Below, one piece after another: positions 23,230 through 35,034 of a stretch of DNA of 64,000 bases. A program made the translations under genes and the position numbers. Origin of the DNA: Loripinus fragilis. Its lineage: Eukaryota; Mollusca; Bivalvia; Lucinida; Lucinidae. The stretch is taken from assembly GCA_964019695.1 (NCBI GenBank), contig OZ026530.1, positions 40,670,944 to 40,734,943 on the forward strand, in the 5' to 3' direction. How positions within the stretch are numbered: position 1 is the first letter of the stretch; each line of letters starts with the position of its first letter. The notes under the pieces were generated by a model that was given only the letters and a program-made list of their open reading frames with translations, did no database searches and was not told the DNA's origin.

Positions 23230-25198
23230 CATGGGCGGATCCAGAGGGGGGACAGGGGGTCCAGACCCCCCCCCCCAAAAAAAAAAAAAAAAAAAAAAAA
23301 AACTCACAAAAAACTAGGGTTTCATAGCAATACTGGTCCGGATCCCCTGAAAAACCACAAGGCTACCAAGCCAGGATTCAATGCTGGGCCATCATCAGCA
23401 AAGCAGCGAAACGCCATTTAAATGGCTTTCGCTGGCGGACAGATGGTGGCCCGCTTATGGTGGTATTTGAATCCTCTCTCCTTTCATCAACTGAAACTAG
23501 AGGACCTGAAGGTCCTGAGGCGCTCACCTGATCTCCTTAATAATGTTAAAATAGGTCAATGTCAACTACAGCTTATAATGGAACAAATTTTGTTTTACAA
23601 TATATGGGGGTTGCAGACATTTTGGTCAAGTGACTTAAACAATCTAATGAATAATCCATCAAACAGCCCAGTGATTTCTGAGAAACAGATGTTTAGATAG
23701 GTGTTTGGCAGTCCAAATGAGTGGCCTTGGACAAAAGGTCACAGGTCAGCTTGAAATTTGGTACTTAATACAAGATTTTTCGCAAATAAATACATTAGGA
23801 ATCAAATTTGACCTTGCCATAAAGTAGGTCAAGGTCATTCTAGATTAATCGTTTGTGCAAATCTGGTAGGGCCCACATCCCCAATGCTACATACCAAGTC
23901 CCAATGCCATTGGCCTTTTGGTTCCCGAGAAGAAGACATTTAAAGGTTTTTTACCATATATGGGCATGGTGGCCATCTTGGTCATGTGATCAGTACAGTT
24001 GGTATAAATTTGGCTAACCTTTCATAAGGAGTCTTCATATGAAATTTGAGTTCAAATGGCCTAGTGGTTTCTGAGAAAACTATGTTTTGATGTGTTGATG
24101 GGACTCCAATATGAGCGTCCTTGGCTGAAAAGTTAAAGGTCAACCTTGACCTTTGAAACTAATTTATAGCCATTGTCTCATTTGGTTTAAAATATCAAGT
24201 GAGAATAATGACTTTGGCCTCAACAGTTTTCAAAAAATGAAATCTAAAAAAAAAATCCCATTTAAATGCATTAGGAAGAAAATTTGACCTTGACGTTAAG
24301 TAGGTCAAGGTCAACTTAGGTTCATCATTTTAACAAATTTGGTAGGCCCAACATTCCCAATGCTACATACCAAGTCCCAAGGTCATTGGCCTTCTGGTTC
24401 TGGAGAAGAAGATTTTTAAGGGTTTTTACCATATATGGGCGTGGCGGCCATCTTGGTCATGTGACCAAAATATTTTGCATAAATTTTGGCTAACTTATCA
24501 TAAAGGGTCTTCACATGAAATTTGACTTCAATTGGGCCAATGGTTTGTGAGAAAACTATGTTTTAATATATTGAATGGACTCCAATATAAGCGACATAAG
24601 CTGAAAGGTCAAAGGTCAACCTTGACCTTTTGAACTTATTTATAGCCATTGTCTCATTAGGTTAAAGATATCAAGTGAGAATAATGACTAAAGCTTCCAC
24701 AGTTTTCAAAAAAATCATCTTTTCAGAAATTTTCCCATTTAAATGCATTTGGAAGCAAATTTGACCTTGACGTTAAGTAGGTCAAGATCAACCTAGGACC
24801 ATCATTTGAACAAACTTGATAGGCCCCACAACCCCAAAGCTACATACCAAGCCCCAAGGTCATCGGCCTTCTGGTTCTGGAGAAGAAGATTTTATAAGGG
24901 TTTTTACCATATATGGGCATGGCGGCCATCTTGGTCATGTGACCAAGACCATTTGAACCACCTTTCGTTCCCCCATCCTAAGGAGTCTCCATATGAAATA
25001 TGAGTTCAATTGGCCCAGTAGTTTCAGAGTAAAAGATGTTTGAAAATGTTGACGGACGACGGACGGACGCCGGACGGACGCCGGACGTCGGAATCACTGG
25101 TATACTATTAGCTCACCAATGAGCCTTCGGCTCAGGTGAGCTAAAAAACTTTTTCAAAGTTGGACCCCCTCTGACCAAACTTTCTGGATATGTGCATG
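23230..25198. mobile_element. GGATCC-type MITE, copy 2, split by another element
   Basis: The left end CATGGGCGGATCCAGA and the central palindrome around CGCCATTTAAATGGC lie at 23230-23470. The right end, with TCTGGATATGTGCATG, is at 25143-25198. The host around it (23196-23229 and 25199-25260) looks like a subfamily II retroelement tail, broken at TGCC. Confidence 0.75.
23497..25144. mobile_element. Non-autonomous element rich in AGGTCA half-sites
   Basis: Inserted in the MITE above. It has about 475-bp internal tandem units, with markers TTTGACCTTG..AAGTAGGTCAAG at about 23811, 24282 and 24760. A hairpin of AGCTCACC..TGAGCC-TTC-GGCTCAGGTGAGCT (25110-25142) is followed by CTAA, as in a Helitron 3' end. 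The left end lacks a clear TC start, so Helitron assignment is only a possibility. There is no ORF of note. Confidence 0.65.
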
Positions 25199-25303
25199 CC
25201 ACGGGTCGGTCTGTAGTATGTGATTATGGCATTCCTGGCCATTCACACCTTTTTTCAAAAATCTTCATTGTCTCCCAAATATTTTATTTTATTTTATCAA
25301 ATT

Positions 25304-25611
25304 CATGCACGGATCCAGAGGGGGACAGGGGGTCTGGACCCCCCCCCCCCTGAAAATCACAAAAATAGGGTTTCTTAGCAATACTGGTCTGGATCCCCTG
25401 AAAATCACAAAGCTACCAAATCAGCATTCAATGTTGAGCCATCATCGGCACGCCAGCGAAGCACCATTTAAATGGTGCTTACCTGGCGGGCCGATGACAC
25501 AAACCCGCTTATAGTGGTGTTTGGATCCTTCCTCCCCTCAGCAAACCAAAAGGTAAAAAAAACTTGTCACAGTTGGACCCTCTCTGACAAAACTTTCTGG
25601 ATCCGAGCATG
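25304..25611. mobile_element. GGATCC-type MITE, copy 3, complete
   Basis: Ends CATGCACGGATCCAGA and inverse CATGCTCGGATCCAGA. The central palindrome is AGCACCATTTAAATGGTGCT. It is 308 bp. It gives the uninterrupted reference for copy 2. Confidence 0.85.
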
Positions 25612-25889
25612 TAAATTAAACTGATCTTCGTATAAGAAGCAACCATTTTAATCTGAAGAATGCATAAGGTAATGTGCTTCGAATTTAATGCAGTAAAAAT
25701 GTGCTTGGCATGTGCAAAACAACTAGATAATGCTCTTTTCTCTAGTAACATGTCTTATTCGTTCTCCCCTCTTATGAAATATGAAGCGTGTACTCAAACT
25801 GGATCCCCTTGTAAGTTTGTAACCCTATTGTGATCTGTAAATGACGTCTCCTACTTAATTCAATCTAGATAAATGAGTTAAATTGTATT

Positions 25890-27151
25890 CTAAGTTTTGG
25901 CTAGCTGATGGGCTATCTTTCTATGAGCTTCTAAGAATCTTTCCAAATACCATGGTTTAACAGCTTTCCTATGTTCACCATGCATATTTTTTAAATGTAA
26001 TTTCAAGCTTCCCGCATTAGCAAAACTTTTACCACATATTTTACAGTGAGGATTCTCCCCTGTATGTTTAAACAAATGTTCTCTCAACGTGTATGATCCT
26101 AAAAACTGTTTGCCACAAATTCCACATATAAATGCACGCTCTTTTGTATGAACAATTAAATGTTTTTTCAAGCTAGCTTCCTTAGCAAAACCTCTATCAC
26201 AAGTCTTACATTTATATGGATGATTCCCTGTATGAACAAACAAATGCGCTTTCAACGATACCACATGCTTAAAGCTTTTATCACAAGTGTCACATTTATA
26301 TGCACGCTCTTTTGTATGAACAGTTAAATGTGCTTTCAATTCTCCTGCTTCATAAAACCCCTTATCACAAGTCTCACATTTGTATGGATAACTTCCAGTA
26401 TGAAAAGGCAAATGTTTTCTCAAGCTGTATGAATGGTTGAAGGTTTTATTGCAGTACTCACATTTATATGGATTATCTCCCGTATGAATAGCCAAATGGC
26501 GTTTTAAACCGTATGCTCGAGAATAGCATTTACCACAAGTTTGACATTTGTATAGCTTCTCTCCTTTATGAACAGCCAAATGACGTTTAAATGCTTGTTC
26601 GTATGTAAAATCTTTATCACACGTGTCACATTTGTATGGTTTTATTCCAGTATGAACAGCCAAATGGTGTTTCAATTCTGCTGCAGATCTATAGTCTTTA
26701 TCACAGGTGTCACATTTGTATGGCTTTAATCCTGTGTGAACAAGCAAATGTTGATTATAGTTACATGCGTGTTGAAAGGCTTTGCCACAAGTATCACATT
26801 TGTAAGGATTTACCCCTGTGTGTATAGCCAGATGTTTATTATATTTTGTTGCGCAAGAAAAGTCTTTGTCGCACATTTCACATTTGTATTGTTTCATTCC
26901 TGTGTGAGCAACCAGGTGTTTATTATATTCAGATTGACAGGCAAAGTCTTCGTTACACGTATGACATTTGTATGGTTTTGAGTCTGTGTGAACAACCAAA
27001 TGTTCATTATATTCATGTGCACGATAAAAGTCTTCGCCACAAAAATCACATTTGTATGGCTTCGCTCCTTTGTGAACAACTAAATGTTTTTATATTTAAT
27101 AGGGCAATCAAAACATTCACCACAAGTATCACATAAGTATTGATACATCAT
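25890..27151 (-). CDS. C2H2 zinc-finger protein with 5' frameshift, paralogue of A
   Basis: A predicted nuclear DNA-binding protein with about 14 C2H2 units. From 27089 to the stop at 25890 the frame is open and holds 13 fingers, all with their C-C-H-H ligands. The ATG equivalent to gene A's Met-Met is at 27151, but the frame from there ends at TAG (27080) after 23 codons, inside finger 1. One base is missing relative to A in ATGTTTGTTATA (here ATGTTTTTATA). The main frame has no ATG before 26897 (in HTGMKQY), so translation from there would lose the first two fingers. The C-terminus carries about 20 residues (KPWYLERFLEAHRK..) that A lacks. All intact fingers suggest recent constraint; the frameshift argues for decay, a new start or a sequencing error. 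Confidence 0.7.
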
Positions 27152-27815
27152 TGTACTTGGTCTGAGGTAAGGTGTACTGCTATAGCTATGTAAACCGTTT
27201 CATGCAGCCTAATATGGTACACTTGATCGGAGGTAAGGTGTACTGTTATATAAGTGTAAACCGTTTCCTGCAGGTGTTACATTGATGTATATGGTGTACT
27301 TTGTCGGAAGTAAGGTGTACTGTTATATCTAGGTAAACCATTTCATGCAGCCTAATATGGTACACTTGATCAGAGGTAAGGTGTACTGTTATATCTAGGT
27401 AAACCGTTTCCTGCAGCTTAATATTGTGTACTTGATATAAAGTCAGGTGTACTGTTATATCTGTGTAAACCGTTTCCTGCCGAACTTTGTAATATGGTGT
27501 ACTTGGTCTGAGATATATTTGAATATTTTATATATGAAAACCGTTTCATGCATTTGTTATATATGGTGATCTGGGTCTGAGATAAGCTCTTCTATCAATC
27601 ATGTGTAAACCGTCTACTGCAGGTCTTTATGGTGCATTTGGTCTGAGGTACATGTAAGTTGTATTGTTATATCTGTGTAAATAGTTTTCCTGCACGTGTT
27701 AAATGGCGTACTTGGTCCTAGGAAAGCTGTACTGTTATATCAATGTAAACGTTCCTTGAAACTGTTATATGGTATACTGGGTCTGTCTAACAAAAGCTGT
27801 ATCGATCTATGTAAA
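27152..27815. repeat. About 65-bp tandem array 5' of zinc-finger B
   Basis: Around ten diverged units share GGTGTACTGTTATATCT, TGTAAACCGTTTCCTGCAG and TGGTGTACTTG. Gene A keeps one or two units (2150-2230), and its first coding residues derive from this repeat. Confidence 0.85.
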
Positions 27816-27865
27816 CATTTTCATGTAGACATTTACTGTGGATCACTTCTTTCAATCGTCATGCA

Positions 27866-28265
27866 ATTAACCTTTCTGCAATTACACTATTGAAAAGTTT
27901 GCTTATAACTTCGTAGTAAGCCTTTCTGCCAATTACACTAATCAAAAGCTTGCTCATTAATTTGTTGTTAGCTTTTCTGTTATTACACTTATCAAAAGTT
28001 TGCTCATCACTTCGTTGTGAGCCTTTCTGCAATTACACTTATCACAAGTTTGCTCATTACTTCGTTGTTAGCTTTTCTGTAATTACACTTATCACAAGTT
28101 TGCTCATTACTTTGTTGTTAGCTTTTCTGTAATCACACTTATCACATGTTTGCTCATTACTTTGTTGTTAGCTTTTCTGTAATTACACTAATCACAAGTT
28201 TGCTCATTACTTTGTTGTCAGACTCTCTGCAATTGCACTTATCACAAGTTTGATCATAACGTCGT
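27866..28265. repeat. 50-bp tandem array 5' of zinc-finger B
   Basis: About eight units with the GCTTTTCTGTAATTACAC core at 28071, 28121 and 28171, among others. Homologous to 2291-2590. Confidence 0.88.
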
Positions 28266-29224
28266 TGTTAGACTTCATGCTTAAAGTCCAGCGTACCCAA
28301 TTATTCATTTTTCTGAATAGTAACATCTATATAGGTCCTTTCACGAAACTGTTCGATGTTTGTCAATGTCTTTTACGAATAAGCACCTTCCTATTATGTC
28401 CAACAGGTAAGTGGCTGTTTTATTACCTAAATTTAAACATAATATCTTCATTGTGCATATTCTTAATGTTGCTGAGTGCCGTTCCAGAGCTGTATTCGTA
28501 TAAGAATGAAATCACCGTGATTCAAACTTCACTTCTGAAATAGAAAATATTATATTTAAGGAACAACACATTTCTTTAGGGTTTTTACAAATTGCATGTT
28601 ACTTAGGTAAAACTTTATTGCATTTGTACAATACATAAATACTTACAAAGCAACACAGTATTAATATATATAAGCATAATACAAACGGGATTCAGTAGGA
28701 AGTCCAAAGACTTATTCAAATCTGTATCCCTCACATGTCCAATAGCTAAGATGTTGTGATTATCTTCGTATTCATGCAATATACAAATAATATTTTGGAT
28801 CTTTTAGTAACCATTGGTTATAATATACAGTCTATGTTGCATATCGCTCCACGGGGATGGAACTTAGGGTTTTTTTTCCATTCAGGTTCCACGTGATAAC
28901 AGGATCAAGCAGTGCACTTCGTTTTGTAGCTCATTCTATCTTATATAACGATAATGTGGAATCATAATAATGCGTCTAGCTCTAATGCTTGGCTTGTAGG
29001 GCAAAATCAATTGTTTGTGTAAAGATATAAAAGCAAGTAAGGCGCAAAGATCAAAAATCGATACGCTAAAGTATTTCACCGGTCTCTTCCAGCAGATGAC
29101 CACTAGGCACCAAAGAACTGTCAAGAAGGCATGAACAAACACAAAGCATAAGTGACTGAAGAGATCACAAATGTATTATGTGTTGGAAAATAAGTTGTTG
29201 TTGTTGATGTTTGGTCAGAAGCAT
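28266..29224. other. Duplicated non-coding DNA, copy B
   Basis: Aligned to 2591-3540. Open frames here are not shared with copy A. Confidence 0.5.
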
Positions 29225-29640
29225 TTAGTCTTCAAGATAAACTCTTGAACTGCAGAAAAAACAGTTTTGTTCTCTGATTCTGATAAATTAGCTTTTCCAT
29301 ACAAGACTACATTTAAAGTAGGCTGACAGGAAGTGGTGGCTGTGTTTAAGAGTTCTTCACGCAAGTTTTAGAAGAGATTACAATTAAGGAGGTAGTGTTC
29401 AGTGTCTTCAATTTCTCCACACTCACAATGGGGATCATTTATGGTGTTTTTTTTTTGAGAATAGATTTTGATGTAGAGAAGAACAAGTAGTGGTAGGCGT
29501 GTATGGTGTATTTGACCTAGTCTCTTACCGCAATAATAATATTGAGGTTGCTTTTTTATGTCTGAATTAAATTTGTGCTTGAATGTGGTTATAGAAGGCA
29601 TGTTACTTACTAAAAGCGCTTCAGATAAACTCACTTATGC
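29225..29640 (-). pseudogene. LINE C-terminal fragment, copy B
   Basis: This encodes a non-LTR retrotransposon tail: GKRLGQIHHTRLPLL, then DPHCECGEIEDTEHYLLNC, i.e. the C-x-C and H-x6-C cysteine-histidine motif found after the RT domain of many LINEs. One in-frame TAA replaces the CAA present in copy A at the NLFQN position. It is decayed, older than the duplication, and the parent family cannot be named with certainty. Confidence 0.7.
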
Positions 29641-30057
29641 CGAACTGAATTTTCCCACTCTTATAAGCTGAACCAGTCATTTTCCATTTGAGGGATGTTT
29701 TCATTATTATTCATTATTATTATTACTATTAATATTATTCTAAATTTAAAAAAAAGATATTCTGTCATGGTTGCCACTCAATATCCTTTACAATATTCTC
29801 TGACTTTCACTGACTTTTTCCAGACTTTTAGTCGTTCACAGACCATTTTAAAAGGCCGATTTAACCATTTGTAACTCTTGACAATTTGAAAATTTTGTAC
29901 AAATACTATGGTCTTTGATTTAATCTTTAAAGAAAAAACTCAATCCATAATTAAAAAAGGAATAATTCTGAACATAAATTGCTTGCATTTATATAAACAA
30001 AAACTAATTTATTTGAATCAGAGAACAAAAGTAATAATATTATTTTGTAACAACTAG

Positions 30058-30180
30058 TTATGCACGTATTTAAGGATTAGTTTCTCCATTGTTTTACCAA
30101 TAGAACTTAGGAGAGATATAGGCCTATAGTTATCTACTGAACTTTTATCATCTTTTTTGTGGACTGGGCTAACATTGTTA
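30058..30180 (-). pseudogene. LINE reverse-transcriptase fragment
   Basis: The minus strand reads VSPVHKKDDKSSVDNYRPIS followed by LLSSIGKTMEKLI, the conserved RT region (NYRPISLLS) of Jockey/CR1/I-type LINEs. It stops soon after. In copy A these bases are deleted (near 4225). It lies upstream of the LINE tail at 29225-29640 on the same strand, so both are likely pieces of one element. Confidence 0.8.
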
Positions 30181-32123
30181 TAAACCTTGAGGCTACTCTG
30201 CCCAGATGCGAGTCTGGATCATATAATATTTCATGCTTTGCATCTAGCAATGAACGCAGCTAGAAATTATAGTTTTACCTAAAGCAACTACACTTAACTT
30301 TTTCTTAAAAATTCGAAACTTTTTCTTAAAAATTCGAAATTTTTTGCGAGGGTTCTATCTTTGTGAAAAACAAAAACAAGAAAAAAACTTGTATGATAAA
30401 CACTCTTCTGTTCACTGAAGCAGGCAAATAGATGAACTTGTCACGATTTCTAATGTAGCAAATGTGAACTGTTCAACACTCCTGGCAAAAATTAAAAATT
30501 TTTGCCAGGAGTATTGAATTTAAACCATCACTAATTTAAAGGTAGTGATTTTATTTGGGATATTAGGAAGCTACCCTTTCCTTACATTTGGGATTTTTTT
30601 TATTAAAATTGGGAAAGTAAATGCTAAAATACATGAAATAGGGAAAATAAATGTCACTTTTTTGGATTCTCTCTCAAATTAGACCCTAAAGTGGCCAAAT
30701 AAAATCACTGAAAGGTTTATGTGTCCAGTCTGGTTAAATTGAAGCCTTATATTACAATACAATCCAAACACAAACATTATAACAAAAACTATTTGCCTCG
30801 ACTTATTTACCCCTTGGAATTCTAAAACAGCTCGCTTAGCCTGAGTACCAACCAGTCATTGCCTGGCTAGTAAGCGCGATTTTATGTGACAAAATGTGCT
30901 CATATGGTAACAAGTGTGCTCTGGGTCAATATTGTATGGACCGATTTTGACATGGGCCAAAATGGTTATGGACCGAATCAGCATCAAGTAACGATAATAA
31001 TATATTTAGGGAATCTTCTGATTTATTAAAATTTGAAAATATGAATAAAAAGTAGAAAGAATAACAAAGAAACAGGTGTTTGAATTATTAAAAGCAATAA
31101 AGAAATAAAAAAAAGTTACGCTAGTTTTTTATTATTTAGATTACTTTTCTTCTGTCATTATCCATCACCCGGGGCAGAATTGATTTAGCAATTTTTGAGC
31201 ACGCGAAGTACGCCATGCCAGCCATCTTAAAGAAGCAAAACTGGGCACTTTGGAGTACTCAGGGGTAAATCAAGCAATTATTGTTTGAATTGTGAAAAAT
31301 ATAACGCAATCCGATTGTCAAAATGAAAAAGGTATGACAAAAATACATATGCTTTCAATCCCTTTTACTAATGACCAATTTTTTTCAATATGAATAATTA
31401 TCAGAACCTTTCGGTGTATGAGACCTTTTTATGTCCCTTGATATAAAATCAAGAGACGGTTATACTCCATTGTTACCAACAGCTATATTGATATAGGTCA
31501 GAGAAACGTCCTAAGAATAGTTCTGCTCTCTCCATGGGTCACATTGTTCTCTCTGTACAACGGATACAGCATTTATAATCTCAGGGGAGCTGACGAAATC
31601 GGGTTTATTGCGTTATTTATGAAAGAAAAGCGATATTTGAAGCATTAGAATTAATGTAGATCTATATATTCAGAAGATTTTATTTCTGTAGCGCCCAAAC
31701 TTGCATTACTTTGGAGCCAGGCTGTTCGCAGCAGACGAAATGCAGGATGAAAACAAATTTATCAGTGCTCTGGAGAATGTAGATCTATAATATGGCTTAA
31801 TTTGTAGCATGCTGGGAAATAGTCGTCTGCTAGTTTTCGTGTTTTTTTTTGTTTGTTTTTTAATGCAAGCTTTATCAAAATCTCTGTTTTATCATCAGAG
31901 TCTCGACCGTTTTGGACCATGATCAGACCCAGTATTTTGCAGGTTCTGATTGGTGTCCAACTGTTTGCAAATGTTATCAGCACAACAATTTTAATTAAGT
32001 AGTCGCTAACAGGCAAACGAGTTATAAACTTATCTCTGCGCCAATTAATGTGTAGAGCATTACACTTGATGAATTTCTTCAGCTGTTGGATAAACAATGA
32101 AAGTTAATTGGAGAGAAAATAAA
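30181..32123. other. Duplicated non-coding DNA, copy B
   Basis: Aligned to about 4240-6355. It lacks the TA microsatellite. No conserved ORF is seen. Confidence 0.5.
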
Positions 32124-32607
32124 CATGATAACAGACCTGGGATAATCGTAATCAGTAATTGTAATTATCTGAAATTAAATACAATTTTCAAAGTAATCAA
32201 ATGTAATTGTAATCATGTTTTTTTTCAAATACATGTGATGTAATTGTAATGATTACTGAAAATATTTTAGCTGTAATTATAATTACTTTCAAATACTTTT
32301 CAAATACATTTGGCTATTTACAAAGAAAATTTGCCCAACACAAGAAACAAAATGGTGACTAATGGTTAAATTTTAATTCGGATCTATGAATGAGAAAAAG
32401 TACACAAGATAAATAAAACATTGACTTTTTTGGACAGTAAAAATAGCACACTTTAAAATATTTAGTCAGTTTCAGACTTAACATGATGTTTAAGGGCAAT
32501 TTCGGGTATTGTCCACGCACATCATTCCTGCGGCGGGAAAGGGGGAAAGTTGTCTGGGTCCTGTCTTTCGACCATTTTCAAATTTGCATCAATACAGGTT
32601 TCAGATA

Positions 32608-33813
32608 TACTGAACGAAACTTCTAAACTGCCACTCGATATTTTCTCATATATCTAAACATATATGAAACATACATGGCTACAATTTACACTCAATATGG
32701 AAAAATCAAATAAAGAGAACCTGTCAAAATTTCATTTTCATAAATTGAAATTAACATGCTCAATTGATAGACTGTATAAAGGCACCATCGCATTTCATCT
32801 TCACACAAACGCTAAAATTTGAGCTCATCGCTTAAAACCGAGTATTCCAGGGACCTAAAGTGAAAAACACCAACTTTATGGTGTTATAAATGGACATAAT
32901 TGAACATTTTTGGGTTTCGCCTTTATTAAGTAGGAATTTTAGGCAATCCAGAATGTCCTATGGAAGCCCATATGACATAAAACAACACAAGAATGATTTA
33001 TGCAGATGACATGTTTTGTCCACAATATCATTTCAAACTTTCTGATGCTGTAAATGGACATTATTGAAAACTATCGTGTTTATTTTGTAATAAAGTAGCA
33101 ATTTTTATGCAATTTAGTTCTTCTATGGAGGCCCATATGGCCTAAAAGAACAAAGAAATGTGTTTATGGTGATGAAATGTTTTTGTCTACAATATTATTG
33201 TTACATCCGTAACTCATTATCTGTGTACTGCACAACAATCTCGACACTTCCGATGTTCCAATGCAGCATTTGTACATCACCGAACCAAAGTATGGTGGAC
33301 TATACAGAACATTTTATGGCGTACGTAATACTCAGTTTTTGTCGATTTTTCTCGTCATACGAGTGCAAAAATGAAAAATGACCGACAGGTTGTGGTGTAA
33401 ACTTTCGGCTCTATCAAAACATGTCAAACTGTTTGATAAATTATGAATCAGTCTCAGCGAGGCCCCGTTTTCCATTGAACCCACAGCTGAACCCACTACT
33501 TTATACTCATACAACCCAAACGTTGGCATTTTTGTGATAAAATAAAGTTGTCGGATAGCTGTCGATGAAAATACGAGTATACACAAGGTGAAAAACATTT
33601 AGTGTCGTGCGCCACGTGCAAAACCGGTATTTAGTACTCCATCGTTACGCATAAATGAACATCCTTATTGAATCAAACTTTGTTATGGTCTATCAACGGA
33701 AACATGTGCCCAAATATACTGTGCCAAATATCATTTCAAATAGTTTAATAATAAATGAGCTATATTGAAAAAATGTGTTTTGTTAACTGGCGGTTTAGAA
33801 GTTTCGTTCAGTA
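32608..33813. mobile_element. Mariner-type MITE nested in the hAT element
   Basis: 26-bp inverted ends starting TACTGAACGAAACTTCTAAA, with one mismatch between them, flanked by TA on both sides. It is 1206 bp. The interior has an about 165-bp direct repeat (CTATGGAAGCCCATATG near 32958; CTATGGAGGCCCATATG near 33123). No transposase is found. Confidence 0.85.
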
Positions 33814-34059
33814 TACGTTTACGCCTTGTGGATATTTCCGCATTTTCTGGACTAAATAAAGTAACAAAAATGAGTCCGAAATATCTATTGACCTGTTATT
33901 ATATATGACCGTCTCAGTACCAAATACTGATAAAAAATGATATGGCGATTTCAATCAGTAAACAATATTGTCAAGTTTATACCGTGTATGCGAATACATA
34001 TATGGCCGGTACTCCGATTGTGTGTCCAATATATACAGTTTATTTGGGCAGCGCAAGAT

Positions 34060-34135
34060 CTAACCTTGTAGCCTAGTGGTTAGTGCGTCAGACTCTTAAA
34101 CCAGTGGACCAGGATCGATTCCTGGGTGGGCACCT
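34060..34135 (+). repeat. tRNA-like SINE head
   Basis: TAGTGGTTAGTGCG resembles a box A and GGATCGATTCC a box B. CCAGG/CCTGG forms a perfect T stem and CTCTTAA an anticodon-like loop. The acceptor and anticodon stems do not pair well, so this is a tRNA-derived repeat rather than a working tRNA gene. Confidence 0.65.
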
Positions 34136-34220
34136 ATTTAACATTTGTTTCTTCTCCTTCTTTTTCAGCTTTATAATAATGAATTACTACCTACCAGTAA
34201 TATAAATTGATATAAATGAT

Positions 34221-34895
34221 AAAAAGTACACTCCATAACATTTTATATTGATTTATCTTCAAAATATTTGGGGGTAGGGGTAAATTTTGCTCTCCTGAAC
34301 GAAAATTAGTTCGGTGACCCCCATTTTTTATTCGTTTTTCTAAAAGGTTATATAAAATTCTATGGAATAAAAACAAAATTTTGAGATTGTTAATGCCAGA
34401 TTTTTAAAAGTACACTCCATAACATTTTATATTGAATTATCCTCAAAATATTTGGGGGTAGGGGTAAATTTTGCTCTCCTGAACGAAAATTAGTCTGGTG
34501 ACCCCCATTTTTTATTCGTTTTTCTAAAAGGTTATATAAAATTCTATGGAATAAAAACAAAATTTTGAGATTGTTACTGCCAGATTTTTAAAAGTATAGT
34601 CCATAACGTTTTATATTGAATTATCCTCAAAATATTTGGGGGTAGGGGTAAATTTTGCTCTATTGAGAGAAAAATTAGTCAGATGCCCTCATTTTTAATT
34701 CTTTTTTCTAAAAGGTTATATAAAAGTCTATGAAATAAAAACAAAACTTTGAGATTGTGAATGCCAGATTTTTAAAAGTACACTCCATAACGCTTTATAT
34801 TGAATTACCCTCAAAATATGTGGGGTAGGGGTAAATTTTGCTCTCTTGAAAGAAAATTAGTCTGGTGACCCCCAATTTTTTTTATTATTATTTTT
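34221..34895. repeat. 184-bp tandem array inside the hAT element
   Basis: The marker TACACTCC (TATAGTCC in unit 3) falls at 34227, 34411, 34595 and 34779, exactly 184 bp apart. Each unit carries ATATTTGGGGGTAGGGGTAA. Confidence 0.95.
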
Positions 34896-35034
34896 CAGGT
34901 AGTATATGTTATCAATAGAACTTGTATCGCAAAAGCCAGTCTTAAAAGTGTCAATTTCACATTTTTCCTCGAACAAATCTCATTTTTTGGTAATATTTCT
35001 TTGCTATTGAGTAAAACCGTTTTAGGCAATTCCT

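Noticed and set aside
26636..27136. Plus-strand frames opposite zinc-finger B
   Set aside because: Antisense shadows of the 84-base finger repeat.
34060..34135. Functional tRNA gene
   Set aside because: Box A, box B and T stem are present, but the acceptor and anticodon stems do not pair; it fits a tRNA-derived SINE head.
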